The notes under the pieces: model-generated | Told to the model about the DNA's origin: nothing | Database searches by the model: none | What the model saw: the letters and a program-made list of their open reading frames with translations, nothing else | Assembly (NCBI GenBank): GCA_002436025.1 | Contig: DIXM01000012.1 | Location: 1 to 64,000 of the forward strand | Direction of reading: 5' to 3' | From: a candidate division Hyd24-12 bacterium UBA6080 | Lineage (GTDB): Bacteria > Fermentibacterota > Fermentibacteria > Fermentibacterales > JCC-6 | Length of the DNA: 64,000 nt | Shown here: piece after piece, positions 36,113 to 45,943 of the stretch | Layout: each line of letters starts with the position of its first letter | Position numbering within the stretch: the first letter of the stretch is position 1 | Translations under genes and position numbers: made by a program

Positions 36113-36674
36113 GGCGCCTGGCCATCACCCTTGCGATCTCCTTCAGAGTTTCCGTCGGGCCGGAGCCGCCCAGGGCGACGGATTCGACCGTGGGCCATCC
36201 GTGCCTGTTCAGATCGCGGCTCATCTGTTCAACAGGCATGATACCGGGAAGGTCGCGCTTGTTGAACTGAAGGACAAGCGGAATGCGGCCGGCGTCGAGT
36301 CCGTACGAAGAGAGGTTGTGTTCCAGATCGTCCATGGTGTTCAGGTTGGCCTCGGTGCGCTCCTTCTGACTGTCGGCCACGAAGACGATGCCGTCGACGC
36401 CGTCGAGGATCACCCTTCGGCTGAGGGCGTAGTAGGCCTGCCCCGGTACCGAGTAGAGATGGAGTTTGACCCTGGTGTCTCCGATGCGGGCGAAGTTCAC
36501 CGGAAGGAAGTCGAAGAAAACCGTTCTTTCGCACCTTGTGCAGAGCGTGACCAGACGACCCCTGTTCTCGGGGGCTACGAGATCCCTGATCCCCCTCAGG
36601 TTGGTTGTCTTGCCCGAAAGCCCCGGGCCGTAGTAGACGATCTTGTACGCCACATCGTTACCCGAGCGGTGCAT
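36096..36674 (-). CDS. mglA: MglA-type small Ras-like GTPase (first copy)
   Basis: 192 residues. P-loop YYGPGLSGKTTN (G1), bacterial-type switch 2 LYSVPGQAYY in place of Asp-x-x-Gly, and FNKRDLPG (G4). MglA proteins act as polarity or motility switches and as general regulators, usually with an MglB/roadblock activator; none is adjacent. ATG at 36674 follows GGAGG by four bases. Downstream is the STT3-like gene, upstream hslU. Compare with the second copy at 45940. Confidence 0.88.
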   Translation of the reverse strand: MHRSGNDVAYKIVYYGPGLSGKTTNLRGIRDLVAPENRGRLVTLCTRCERTVFFDFLPVNFARIGDTRVKLHLYSVPGQAYYALSRRVILDGVDGIVFVADSQKERTEANLNTMDDLEHNLSSYGLDAGRIPLVLQFNKRDLPGIMPVEQMSRDLNRHGWPTVESVALGGSGPTETLKEIARVMARRHGAQV

Positions 36675-36710
36675 CAGTCCTCCGTTTCGAAATACACGAA
36701 CGAAACACTT

Positions 36711-38021
36711 TCAGAGAATATAGTTATCTTCGGTCCGCCTTTCAACAAGGCCAGCCAGTTTATCCTGGGCGACCTTTCCCGTTATCCGGGCCTTCCCGGT
36801 GAAAGAATCGGGGGCACCGAAAAGATAGTCATCAAGCAGGAATGAAAGAACGGGTCTGAGGCGCCTTGCCCCGATGTCCTCCATTTCCTGGTTCAGTATC
36901 TGAGCGGTCTCTGCGACGGCTGCGCAGGCGTCGGGGTCGAGTTTCAGCTCGACGCCGTCAGCAGCCAGCAGTTCGGTGTACTGCCTGAGCAGACAACCCT
37001 CGGGTTCCGTAAGTATCCGAAGAAGCTCATCCCTGCCCAGGGGATCGAGCGACACCCTGAGAGGGAACCTTCCCTGAAGCTCGGGTATCAGGTCTGATGG
37101 GCTGCTGCCGTGGAAAGCGCCCGCTGCGATGAAGAGGATGTGGTCGGTTTTTACGGGACCGTACCTGGTGGCTATGGTGCACCCCTCGAGAATGGGAAGG
37201 AGGTCCCTCTGGACTCCCATCCGGGAAATGTCAGGCCCCACTCCCCCGTCCGCCCCGATGATCTTGTCTATCTCGTCTATGAAGATTATGCCCTCTTCCT
37301 GCGCCAGGCGGAGGCCATCCTGTATGTGATCGCCCCCCTCGAGAAGCAGCGAGGTCTCCTCGTCCATGAGCCTTGCCCTTGCTTCCGAGACCGAAAGCCT
37401 CGCTCTGCGCCGACGCTGGCCCATTATCTTCTCGAACATGCCCTTGAGCTGTTCTCCCGCGGAGTTGTCCATCCCGGGCATCATGGGAAGCACCTCGAGG
37501 GCTGGTTTCTCCGATACCGAAAGCTCGATCTCCCTGTTGTCGAGGACCCCGTCTTCCAGCATTCTCTGCAGCTCGGCGTCGGAGCCGAAGTCGTCGCCCG
37601 ATTTGCGAAGGGCTTCGGTCAGCCTGGCGTTGACCCGGGCCATTGCCTCGGTGAACTTGGCTTCACGGGCGATACCGGTTGAGAGGTTTACCGCCTGCCT
37701 CACAAGGTCGCGCACCATGCTTTCAACATCCCGGCCAACGTACCCGGTCTCGGTGTACTTTGTGGCCTCGACCTTTACGAAAGGGGCGCCCACGAGGGTG
37801 GCCATGCGCCTTGCGATCTCGGTTTTCCCCACTCCGGTCGGACCCATCATTATCAGGTTGGACGGGTAGATCTCCGAACGCACCGGTTCGGGCACCATCT
37901 TCCTTCTGTAGCGGTTCCTGAGGGCTATGGCGACCGTTCGCTTGGCCTTGGTCTGTCCGATCACATGTTTGTCCAGCCACTGAACGGTCTGGGATGGCGT
38001 CAGGCTTCGGGCTGTGGACAT
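36711..38021 (-). CDS. hslU: ATP-dependent protease ATPase subunit HslU
   Basis: 436 residues, AAA+ unfoldase. Walker A MGPTGVGKTEIARR, Walker B IIFIDEIDKI, and the inserted I-domain between them (residues ~100-230). The C-terminal tail ends in DNYIL, which docks into HslV. ATG 38021 follows GGAGG and lies 22 bases inside hslV. Works with HslV to degrade misfolded cytoplasmic proteins. Confidence 0.96.
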   Translation of the reverse strand: MSTARSLTPSQTVQWLDKHVIGQTKAKRTVAIALRNRYRRKMVPEPVRSEIYPSNLIMMGPTGVGKTEIARRMATLVGAPFVKVEATKYTETGYVGRDVESMVRDLVRQAVNLSTGIAREAKFTEAMARVNARLTEALRKSGDDFGSDAELQRMLEDGVLDNREIELSVSEKPALEVLPMMPGMDNSAGEQLKGMFEKIMGQRRRRARLSVSEARARLMDEETSLLLEGGDHIQDGLRLAQEEGIIFIDEIDKIIGADGGVGPDISRMGVQRDLLPILEGCTIATRYGPVKTDHILFIAAGAFHGSSPSDLIPELQGRFPLRVSLDPLGRDELLRILTEPEGCLLRQYTELLAADGVELKLDPDACAAVAETAQILNQEMEDIGARRLRPVLSFLLDDYLFGAPDSFTGKARITGKVAQDKLAGLVERRTEDNYIL

Positions 38022-38554
38022 ATCTCCTCCGACTGGATGCTGCCTCCGGTATAGATGCAGATGTCACAGGCTATGCTTATCGCTTCGCGGACTATTCTGC
38101 CCGGACCCATCCTGGTGTGCCTGTCCAGCGCCCTGGCCGCCGCCAGAGCGTAGGGATAGCCCGAACCCACGGCAACTATCCCGTCCGGTGATTCCACCAC
38201 TTCCCCCGAACCACCGATAAGCAGGGCGTGGCTGCGGTCGACTGCGGCCAGCATGGCCTGAAGCTCACGAAGATAGCGGTCCGATCTCCATTCCCGGGCA
38301 AGTTCCACCGCAGCCCTGGGAAGGTTGCCCCTGAAGCTGTCGAGTTTTTCCTCGAGCCTCTCCACCAGAGCGAAAGCATCGGCACCGGCTCCGGAGAATC
38401 CTACAAGGACTGTGCCTCCGCACAAAAGACGCACTTTTCTGGCGTTCTGCTTGACCACGGTGTCCCCCAGGGTCACCTGGCCGTCGGAGGCCATGGCGGC
38501 CCTGCCGTCCCGAACCATTCCAATTACAGTCGTGGCCCGGAAAAGGTTTTCCAT
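38000..38554 (-). CDS. hslV: ATP-dependent protease peptidase subunit HslV
   Basis: 184 residues from ATG 38554; the longer frame to 38683 enters the upstream gene. Proteasome-like Thr peptidase: TTVIGMVRDG follows a seven-residue propeptide (MENLFRA), so Thr8 would be the nucleophile after cleavage. ASDGQVTLGD and ARKVRLL carry conserved residues, and GSGYPYALAAARAL the substrate groove. The propeptide is longer than the single Met of E. coli HslV and resembles the Bacillus form. Overlaps hslU by 22 bases. Confidence 0.94.
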   Translation of the reverse strand: MENLFRATTVIGMVRDGRAAMASDGQVTLGDTVVKQNARKVRLLCGGTVLVGFSGAGADAFALVERLEEKLDSFRGNLPRAAVELAREWRSDRYLRELQAMLAAVDRSHALLIGGSGEVVESPDGIVAVGSGYPYALAAARALDRHTRMGPGRIVREAISIACDICIYTGGSIQSEEICPQPEA

Positions 38555-38558
38555 GGGG

Positions 38559-41399
38559 CTACCGCCGTTCCAACCCGAGAGCCTGCGCGACCTCCGGAAG
38601 ACCGGCCTCAAGGCACAACCCCGCAACCGCCCCTTCGGGAAGGCTTTGGGAAGCCAGGGAATGCCAGTAGGCAAGCCTGGCATGGTCGTCCGGGTTCCCG
38701 AGTATCCGGGATGCGTACGACGCGGCCGCGCTGCCGGCGTCAGGGTACAGTGTGGCCATGACGCTTCCGAAGCAGGCCGCTGTCATGGGCCTTCCCGCGG
38801 AAGCAAGATCAGCCATTCTGAGCGTGATGTCCTGCGATGTCGGTTCGGGAGAGGTTTCCATGAATGAAAGGACTTCGGCCAGGGCAGTCTCCTGGGGGAA
38901 GATCCCTCCAGATGAACCGAGGTCGGCGGTGTACATGTCCAGCGTCCTTCTCATGAGGGGGAGCGCAGGGTCCGAGGGAAAGGCCTCCTCAACACCCGCA
39001 AATCTTGCTCGGGCGCCGAGGAAGTTGCCGAAGGCCAGCTCCACCTCAATGAGAAGCCACTCTTCGACTGGTGTTCCGTCGGAGATCGAATCCGCGAATG
39101 AAAGCAGCGCACCCTGCTGAAGAAGCTCATCGGAGAGCAGCTGCAGCTGGCGGCCGAAATACTGGATACCTGCGCCGGAATGGCCGGCCATGAGAGAATC
39201 AGCCATGGCAAGAAGATAGCCGGCGGCCGCTTCGGGGCCATCGACGCCTCCAATGAGCCTGGCTTCAGCGTAAACGTGAAGGGGCATTATGAGCATCCAC
39301 TCCGCGGGCATGGCCGAGAAGATCGCCGCTCCCCCGTCGAGGGCCAGACGGGCGCCTTCCGGGTCTCCCGTGGCAAGGTAGTGGTTGGCAAGGGCGTTCC
39401 ATGCCCCCATGTAGTTCCTGGCGATCTGTACGGCCTGGTCATCCTTGTAAACGCCGGGATCCTGCAACCCGGTGTACCGGTAGCTGTTCACGAGGGACCA
39501 TGACCGCTCCGGGTCGAGCTCGGAGGTCTGGGGCGTGTCCATGACCCTGTATGCGATGCCCTCCATGAGCAGATAGTCCTCAATGTACACCCTGTTCTCC
39601 CTGGAAACGGTTCCGGCAAGGTAGACGGGCCTGCCATGGATGGGAACCCTTTTTATCATGTCCAGAAGAAGAAGGTCCTGCATGGCGAGGGACCCCTGTG
39701 AGCCAAGACCCATGGATGGCACGGCAATGCAGAGATCACCCTCTGACACGTTCCAGGGCCATGACCCGGTGAAGGTCAGGTCGAGGATCTCCCTGTCGGT
39801 TATGTCAGTTGCAGGCATTCCATCGGAAGAGACATGGAAGAAGTTGGGACCCCAGATGAAAACCGGCCTCAGTGAGTCCACCAGGGGGACGGGATAGCTC
39901 AGAAGAAGGGGATCGCGCGCCATGAGCTGATGGGTGTACCATGGAGTGTTCATCAGGCTGAGGTTGGACACCACCACGTCGCGTCTTTCCCCAAGCACTC
40001 CCTGGGCGAACCAGAGGGGGAACGTGTCGTTGTCGCCGTTTGTTATGAGAACTGCGTTGGGAGCGCAGCTTCGAAGCAGGTTCACACCGTAGTCGCGGGC
40101 GACGAAATCGCCGGACCGGTCGCAGAAATGCCAGTTGACAAGCAGAGCCGTCATCGGGATGAGAAGCAGGGCCCACAGGGACCTTCGTCCCCCCAGGAAC
40201 CGGATCACCGTGCCTCCGCCGAGAGCCACGAGTACCGCGGAGAAGGAAAAAGCTGCGCCGTAGAAATAGTCGCGTTCCCGAACCTCTCCCAGAAGGGTCC
40301 CCTCGGGTCCGGTCTTGAAGTTCAGGTAAGTCACGAAAATGAAGCTGGCCATGAAGAAGGTTCCCCCCACCAGGACCAGGAGGTCGGGTCTTCTCGCACC
40401 GATAACGACAAGGCCAAGCAGCCCGGCCATGGACATGACTATCCAGAGAGTGGTTCCGGGGATCTGCCCGCCCTGGCCGAGGGCCCTCTGCCACGCCTCG
40501 GGACGGCCAACCTGCCAGGAGTGGTACTCGCCGAAGAGGGCAAGCTGTGTGAGGAACGGTCCCTTGCGCTCAAAGATGGGGACCTGGCCGTACTGCTTTC
40601 GTTCCAGTGCGTCGCGGAATTCGGTGAACCTCGAGGGGTTGGTCTCGTTGACCTCGGGCTGCTGTATCGCCCTGAGGGGCATGTAGAGGTGAACGCTGAA
40701 AGCAAGCATGAGAAGCCCCGCGAAGGCCAGGATGAACCCGGGCTTCCTCCACTCGTGCGCCCAGCCCCGGAAGGCGTAGAGAATGTACATCAGAGCTATG
40801 GGGCCCACCACTATCAGAGTGCTCAGGTGATTGCCGATCGACATGGCCATGAAGTAGCCGACAAGTAGAAGGTGCCTGCCTGCCGCGACCCCCCTCAACC
40901 TTCGTTCCAGCCACATGTCGAAGACCCACAGGATGATCATGCTCAGCATCAGGGCCATCGCGTAGGTCTCGGTTGAGTTGTTGTTCCTCCATATCGTGTA
41001 GCTGAAAGCGGCAAGAAGACCGGCAGTAACCGACACGGGTCTGTAGAAGCAGCTGTCGAGCCTCATGCGGTTGCACCAGCGCTGAACGAGACGGGTTATC
41101 AGCCCGACCGAAACAACTCCCGCCAGACCGCAGAGAAGGTTGACCCTTGCCGCTATCTCGGGGATGAACCCGAAGATAAGGGTGCTGAAACGCCCCATGA
41201 GAACGAAAAAAGGCACACCCGGCGGGTGGGGTATCCCCATCACCCATGCGCAGGTGATGTACTCTCCGCTGTCCCAGAAGCTGACTGTCGGCGCGAGTGT
41301 AAGCAGGTATACGATGAGCGCGGTTGCAGAAACCGCTGCGGCCAGCAGTCTGTCCGTACGGACAGTGACACTGTTCGGATCGTGAATCGTGTTGCTCAA
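38559..41399 (-). CDS. DUF2723-family membrane glycosyltransferase with TPR-like tail
   Basis: 946 residues. The N-terminus has the DUF2723 signature LTLAPTVSFWDSGEY (residues 34-47) with HPPG at 58-61, followed by about eleven helices to residue ~390. Family relatives such as human TMEM260 are protein O-mannosyltransferases, so a GT-C role at the envelope is likely. Residues ~600-946 are soluble and helical, probably TPR. It sits between xerC and hslV, interrupting the conserved topA-xerC-hslV-hslU order, and overlaps xerC by 4 bases. Confidence 0.78.
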   Translation of the reverse strand: MSNTIHDPNSVTVRTDRLLAAAVSATALIVYLLTLAPTVSFWDSGEYITCAWVMGIPHPPGVPFFVLMGRFSTLIFGFIPEIAARVNLLCGLAGVVSVGLITRLVQRWCNRMRLDSCFYRPVSVTAGLLAAFSYTIWRNNNSTETYAMALMLSMIILWVFDMWLERRLRGVAAGRHLLLVGYFMAMSIGNHLSTLIVVGPIALMYILYAFRGWAHEWRKPGFILAFAGLLMLAFSVHLYMPLRAIQQPEVNETNPSRFTEFRDALERKQYGQVPIFERKGPFLTQLALFGEYHSWQVGRPEAWQRALGQGGQIPGTTLWIVMSMAGLLGLVVIGARRPDLLVLVGGTFFMASFIFVTYLNFKTGPEGTLLGEVRERDYFYGAAFSFSAVLVALGGGTVIRFLGGRRSLWALLLIPMTALLVNWHFCDRSGDFVARDYGVNLLRSCAPNAVLITNGDNDTFPLWFAQGVLGERRDVVVSNLSLMNTPWYTHQLMARDPLLLSYPVPLVDSLRPVFIWGPNFFHVSSDGMPATDITDREILDLTFTGSWPWNVSEGDLCIAVPSMGLGSQGSLAMQDLLLLDMIKRVPIHGRPVYLAGTVSRENRVYIEDYLLMEGIAYRVMDTPQTSELDPERSWSLVNSYRYTGLQDPGVYKDDQAVQIARNYMGAWNALANHYLATGDPEGARLALDGGAAIFSAMPAEWMLIMPLHVYAEARLIGGVDGPEAAAGYLLAMADSLMAGHSGAGIQYFGRQLQLLSDELLQQGALLSFADSISDGTPVEEWLLIEVELAFGNFLGARARFAGVEEAFPSDPALPLMRRTLDMYTADLGSSGGIFPQETALAEVLSFMETSPEPTSQDITLRMADLASAGRPMTAACFGSVMATLYPDAGSAAASYASRILGNPDDHARLAYWHSLASQSLPEGAVAGLCLEAGLPEVAQALGLERR

Positions 41400-42295
41400 T
41401 GGGCGCTCCTCCCCCTCGGGTGGGCGTTTCGGTAAGACTTCATCAGCCTCTCCCCGGTGAGATGGGTGTATATCTGTGTTGTGCCAAGGCCGGCATGACC
41501 AAGAAGCTCCTGAACCTCCCTGAGACCGGCGCCCCTCTCAAGGAGATGGGTTGCGAAACTGTGTCTGAACGTATGCGGGGATACCCCGGCCGAAAGCGCA
41601 GCCCCGTCAACCGCTGCCGCAACAATACGCCTGATGTCACGGGGGTCAAGCTTCCTGCCCCTTACGCTGAGAAAGACATGTCCGGTGTCCTGACGGCTTC
41701 CCAGCAGGACGTGTCTCCGTGAGATCCAGTTTTCGAGGTGAACCGTGGTTCCGGAGGGCAACGGCGATATCCTGGTCCTGCCGCCCTTTCCGGTTACCCT
41801 CAGGGTTCGCTCAAGGGGGCTGAATCCCGTCAATGTGAGGTTGGCGGCCTCGGAGGCCCGCAGCCCGCAACCGTAGAGGACCTCGAGCAGTGCCCTGTTC
41901 CGCGCCGCAATAGGTGTTGAACAGTCATAGACGTCGAGGACCGCAAGAACTTCCCTGATCGAAAGAAACCCCGGAAGCTTTCGGGATCCCGCCGGTGGTC
42001 TGATGCCGACGGATGGGTCGGCGCCTGCCCTGCCGGTCTCCGAAAGCCACGAGCCGAACGAGTGCATGGCGCTCACGAGGCGGGACAGGCTTCGCGAATC
42101 CAGCCCCCTGGCGGTCTCATGCATTAAAAACCCCCTGAGGGTCTCACGGGTAGCCTCGGAGAGGGTGCCGTCAAACCATTCCGCAAGTCTGACGAGATCC
42201 CCAGCGTACGCCCTCACTGTCTCGGGGGAAAGGTTTCTGCCGAACCTGAGTTCCCGCGAGTACTCATCGATCACAAGTCGGTTTTTTTCTTGCAT
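41396..42295 (-). CDS. xerC: Tyrosine recombinase XerC/XerD
   Basis: 299 residues from ATG 42295, the normal length; the frame runs back to 42379 inside topA without need. The catalytic set is complete: Arg146 in GCGLRASEA, Lys170 in GKGGR, His241 and Arg244 in HTFRHSF, His267 in LGHAGL and Tyr276 in QIYTHL. With a partner it resolves chromosome dimers at dif. Its place beside topA and hslVU matches the CodV/XerC setting of Firmicutes. Overlaps topA by 25 bases. Confidence 0.92.
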   Translation of the reverse strand: MQEKNRLVIDEYSRELRFGRNLSPETVRAYAGDLVRLAEWFDGTLSEATRETLRGFLMHETARGLDSRSLSRLVSAMHSFGSWLSETGRAGADPSVGIRPPAGSRKLPGFLSIREVLAVLDVYDCSTPIAARNRALLEVLYGCGLRASEAANLTLTGFSPLERTLRVTGKGGRTRISPLPSGTTVHLENWISRRHVLLGSRQDTGHVFLSVRGRKLDPRDIRRIVAAAVDGAALSAGVSPHTFRHSFATHLLERGAGLREVQELLGHAGLGTTQIYTHLTGERLMKSYRNAHPRGRSAH

Positions 42296-44463
42296 CTCGG
42301 GCAGTAAACGCCTTTCGCCCTCTTCTCCTGTATCGGAAAACCGCACCTTGGGCAGGTGGTGTCCACGGGGGGGTTCCACATCGCGAAATCGCAGTCGGGG
42401 TACCTGCTGCAGGAAAAGAAGGTCCGCCCCTTCTGGGAGCGCCTTGTCACGAGCTCACCCGAACAGCCGTCGAGCGGGCAGTGGACCCCTGTCGGCATGG
42501 GGGACTTCTTTCCGCACGAGGCGCTCGAGCATGACAGGTAGGCTCCGAACTTCCCGCTCCTTACGGTCATGGGGGAACCGCAGTCGGGGCATGCGCGGAC
42601 GGGCAATGTGTTTTCGGGTGTCGCTTCCCCTTCGACAGGTCTGGTGTAGCGGCAGTCCGGGTACCCGGAGCATGCCAGGAACCTTCCGAATCTGCCCCAC
42701 TTGTCCAGCAGCGGCTTTCCGCACTGGGGGCAGGTCTGGTCGGTCTGGGAAGTCAGCTCGCGCCTTACTTCGGGGAGTTTGCTCATTGCGTGCGTAAGGG
42801 AAGCTTCCAGAGGAACCGCAAGGCTCTTCACGGCAGAGACGTAATCCATCTCACCCGCGGCGACCATGTCCAGGGTTTGCTCCATGCCCGCCGTGAAACC
42901 AACCTCGAACAGGTTTGGGAAGAGGCCAACCAGCAGTTCAACGGTTCGCATGCCAAGATCAGTGGGGTGCAGCCTCTTTTCCCTCAGGTCAATGTAACCC
43001 CTCTTTTTAAGGGTGGAAAGGATGGCTACATAGGTCGAGGGCCTTCCAATCCCCTTCTTCTTCATCTCCGTGACCAGCGATGCCTCGCCGAAACGCGCCG
43101 GTGGTTCGGTGAACTTCTGTTCGGCCCGCAGGTCGAGGAGGTCAGCCTTGCCCGTTACGGCTGCGGCGATGGGTTTTGGGATCCTTACCTGGGAAGGGTC
43201 CGCCAGAGTGAAACCGGGGTCGGTCAGACGGCCTCCCGTTGCCAGAAAAACGAACTCACCACCCTGAAACGTGACAGAGGTCTCCTCTATCCCGGCATCG
43301 GCCATCTGTGTGGCTGCAAAACGGTTCCATATCATGGTGTAGAGCCTGAGAAGGCCTGGTTCAAGCCTTCCCGCAAGGGAATCGGGGGTTCTGCCCATGT
43401 CTGTGGGGCGTATGGCCTCGTGGGCGTCCTGGGAGCCGCCCGAAGCCCGGAAACGCCTGGGTGAGGGGCTGAGAAGTCCGGCGCCGAAGATCCCGCCGAC
43501 GACTTCCCTGCACTGGTCAACGGCCTCGGGGCTTATCCGGACCGAATCCGTACGCATGTAGGTGATAAGGCCAACGGATTCGCCGTCCAGTTCAACGCCC
43601 TCATAGAGCTGCTGCGCGTTCCTCATCACGGTGCCCGGACTCATGGATATGCCGGCCCCCGCTGCCTGAAGAGTGCTTGTGATGAACGGGGGTGAAGGTT
43701 TTCTGAACTTCTTGAGGCGCTCTACGGATGTGACGGTCCAGCTCTGCGTTCTGATAGCCGGCGTGATCTCTTCGACCTGCCCGCGGGTTCCCGGCGCGAA
43801 ACGGGAACCATCGGCCCTCTTTCCGCCAATCCTGTGCAGCAGGGCTGTGAACAGGGAGTCCCCCTGTTTGAAATCCGCGGTCACCTGCCAGTACTCAGTG
43901 CTTCTGAAGGCCGCTATCTCGGCTTCCCTGTCAGTGATCAACCTGAGGGCAACGGTCTGTACCCTCCCTGCGCTGAGACCTTTTCCCAGCGTTCGCCACA
44001 GGTAGGGGCTGATCCTGTAGCCCACCAGACGATCCATTACCCGTCTTGCCTGCTGGGCGTTCACGAGGTTCATGTCGATGCTGCCCGGGTGCGCGGCCGC
44101 TTTTGTAACGGCATCCCTGGTGACGGCGTTGAACCTGAGCCTTTTGAACACCCTGGTTTCGTTTCCGAGGAGTTCAGCCAGGTGCCAGCAGATCGCCTCA
44201 CCCTCACGGTCGGGGTCGGCGGCGAGGAAGATAGTTTCAAACCCCTCGGCGTCCTTTTTCAGCTTCGTGAGCGTCTTTCTCTTCTCGGGGAGGATGGTGT
44301 ACGCCGGTTGAAAGTCGTCCCCCGCAACGCCTATTCTGTGAAGCGGAAGATCCCTCACGTGACCCATGGAGGCCGTAACGGTCCAGTCGCGACCGAGATA
44401 GCTTTTAAGAGCCTTCGCCTTGGCGGGCGATTCGATTATCAGCAGTTTTCTTCTGGAACCCAT
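42271..44463 (-). CDS. topA: DNA topoisomerase I
   Basis: 730 residues. Toprim domain (IESPAKAKALKSYL, AADPDREGEAI), the region QARRVMDRLVGYRISP, and the active-site Tyr in LITYMRTDSVRIS near residue 300. The C-terminus has three or four Cys4 zinc-ribbon modules (for example CPQCGKPLL with CSGYPDC). Relaxes negative supercoils. ATG 44463 leads the run to dapF; the 46-base gap upstream shows no clear terminator. Confidence 0.97.
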   Translation of the reverse strand: MGSRRKLLIIESPAKAKALKSYLGRDWTVTASMGHVRDLPLHRIGVAGDDFQPAYTILPEKRKTLTKLKKDAEGFETIFLAADPDREGEAICWHLAELLGNETRVFKRLRFNAVTRDAVTKAAAHPGSIDMNLVNAQQARRVMDRLVGYRISPYLWRTLGKGLSAGRVQTVALRLITDREAEIAAFRSTEYWQVTADFKQGDSLFTALLHRIGGKRADGSRFAPGTRGQVEEITPAIRTQSWTVTSVERLKKFRKPSPPFITSTLQAAGAGISMSPGTVMRNAQQLYEGVELDGESVGLITYMRTDSVRISPEAVDQCREVVGGIFGAGLLSPSPRRFRASGGSQDAHEAIRPTDMGRTPDSLAGRLEPGLLRLYTMIWNRFAATQMADAGIEETSVTFQGGEFVFLATGGRLTDPGFTLADPSQVRIPKPIAAAVTGKADLLDLRAEQKFTEPPARFGEASLVTEMKKKGIGRPSTYVAILSTLKKRGYIDLREKRLHPTDLGMRTVELLVGLFPNLFEVGFTAGMEQTLDMVAAGEMDYVSAVKSLAVPLEASLTHAMSKLPEVRRELTSQTDQTCPQCGKPLLDKWGRFGRFLACSGYPDCRYTRPVEGEATPENTLPVRACPDCGSPMTVRSGKFGAYLSCSSASCGKKSPMPTGVHCPLDGCSGELVTRRSQKGRTFFSCSRYPDCDFAMWNPPVDTTCPRCGFPIQEKRAKGVYCPRCKKKTDL

Positions 44464-44509
44464 GTTTTCCCCAGTCGGACGATGTTGGATTAAGAACCGG
44501 CCCCTTTGG

Positions 44510-45943
44510 TCACATCCCGCAGATCCAATCCTTCACCGGGCCGGAAATGCTGCCCCACAGGGTTTCGTGGGTGCCGGCCAGGTCCCTGAACTCCGCCTGG
44601 GTGAAGGCCACGGAGAGCTCGGGGAAGTGAAGGCTGGTGTAGCTGAACAGCTGGGGGTCATGGAACCGTGTCTCGCGGTAGCAGAGAACCATCTGGTCAA
44701 TACCGCCGGGGATGAGCCATCCAGCGGTTGCGGCCATGAAGGCGAACCTTGTCTCGTTGTTCTCGGGGTGGTTCACCGCCAGGACGAGGACCGACAAATG
44801 GTCGGTCTTGGTGCGGTCGCCGTAGACAAGGAGGGCTGCCCTGTCGAGAACCATGCCGGTGCTTCCCGCAAGGGCCCTGAGCTGCGGAAGAAGCGAGTTC
44901 AGCTCATCGGTGGCGCTTTCGGCCCCGCAGTCGGAGGGAACGCTGGTGTAGGCTTCGGTGATCTGTGCAGAACCGCCTGCCATCAGGGAATCGGGCAGGG
45001 AGAGGGACAGGACACCCAGAGGGTCCGAAACCGGAGTGGTCTCGATCACCGCCAGGGTGTCGGGCGTCCCGGATGTTGCCAGGGTGTCGGGGTTGTCCGG
45101 CGGAGCGACAATGGTGGTGTCGGGCACTGCATCGGAAACCGGTGTGTTTACCGGTTCAGTCTTGAAAAGGTCGAGGGGATCGACGAAGTAGAACAGGGCC
45201 AGCACGGCGCAGACGATCACGGCAATCGCGGCTTTGCGCAGTCCGCCTGAGTCACCACGTGTCCGGGTTTTTTCCGGAGCTTCCGCAACGGATGAAGAGC
45301 CCTTCCTGCCCCCGGAGCTCTTCGAGGCCACTGGTCTGTCCACGGTGTGGCCATCGGCTGCACACTTGTGGCAGACATGGGCTGCCCTGTCGAAGCAGTC
45401 ACGGCACGTGAGGTCTCCGCATGCCCTGCAGGGGGCCAGCCTTTCCCCGCCCACAGGCGTCTTTCCGCAGATGTGGCAACGCTCGATGGCGAGCATTTCA
45501 TCGCTGGCGGTGGTGAGGTGGAAATCTTCGGTTTCGCTCTCCTCCTCCTCATCAACGCTTCCGGCCGGTTTCCGGCTTTCATCGCCGTCGACACCGGGAA
45601 CTTCCTCTTCGTCAATGGAAGTGTCAGCATCCTCCCTGGTGTCGTCGTCAACCGCATAATCGTCGGCGGGGCTGGTGACGAACTGAACCTTCTGCTTGAG
45701 GGTGGAGGCCTGTTCTTCCTCCAGTCTGGGAAGAAGGTCGATGTACGGGTACAGGTTCTTCTGAACTATCCTGGCCTCACCAATGGGAACGGATTCCCGA
45801 AGCACGACGGGGGAGTTTTCGACAGCCCTCTCCGCCTCTCCCACGGTCATGTCAAGCTCTGTGACAAGAAGCCTTGTGACCTTCTTCTTCTCCTCGTCCC
45901 CGCCAAGCCTTACAAGAAGCAGATCAACCAGCGGCTCGCTCAT
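44510..45943 (-). CDS. Zinc-finger transmembrane protein with L7/L12-like N-terminus
   Basis: 477 residues from ATG 45943 (ATGA overlap with mglA; the frame to 46135 lies inside mglA and is rejected). Residues 1-70 look like the L7/L12 C-terminal fold (VGEAERAVENSPVVLRE). Residues 95-140 are very acidic. Eight cysteines at 156,159,172,175,180,183,191 and 194 form four CxxC pairs, a double-zinc treble-clef or RING-like module. One membrane helix spans ~237-255. A Thr/Pro/Asp-rich stalk (265-305) leads to an unknown outer domain of ~170 residues. I do not recognise the family. It probably links the GTPase beside it to the envelope. Confidence 0.6.
   Translation of the reverse strand: MSEPLVDLLLVRLGGDEEKKKVTRLLVTELDMTVGEAERAVENSPVVLRESVPIGEARIVQKNLYPYIDLLPRLEEEQASTLKQKVQFVTSPADDYAVDDDTREDADTSIDEEEVPGVDGDESRKPAGSVDEEEESETEDFHLTTASDEMLAIERCHICGKTPVGGERLAPCRACGDLTCRDCFDRAAHVCHKCAADGHTVDRPVASKSSGGRKGSSSVAEAPEKTRTRGDSGGLRKAAIAVIVCAVLALFYFVDPLDLFKTEPVNTPVSDAVPDTTIVAPPDNPDTLATSGTPDTLAVIETTPVSDPLGVLSLSLPDSLMAGGSAQITEAYTSVPSDCGAESATDELNSLLPQLRALAGSTGMVLDRAALLVYGDRTKTDHLSVLVLAVNHPENNETRFAFMAATAGWLIPGGIDQMVLCYRETRFHDPQLFSYTSLHFPELSVAFTQAEFRDLAGTHETLWGSISGPVKDWICGM

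Noticed and set aside
39930..40868. 312-codon open frame on the plus strand
   Set aside because: Antisense of the DUF2723 gene, with no recognisable motif and no ribosome site; typical of high-GC shadow frames.
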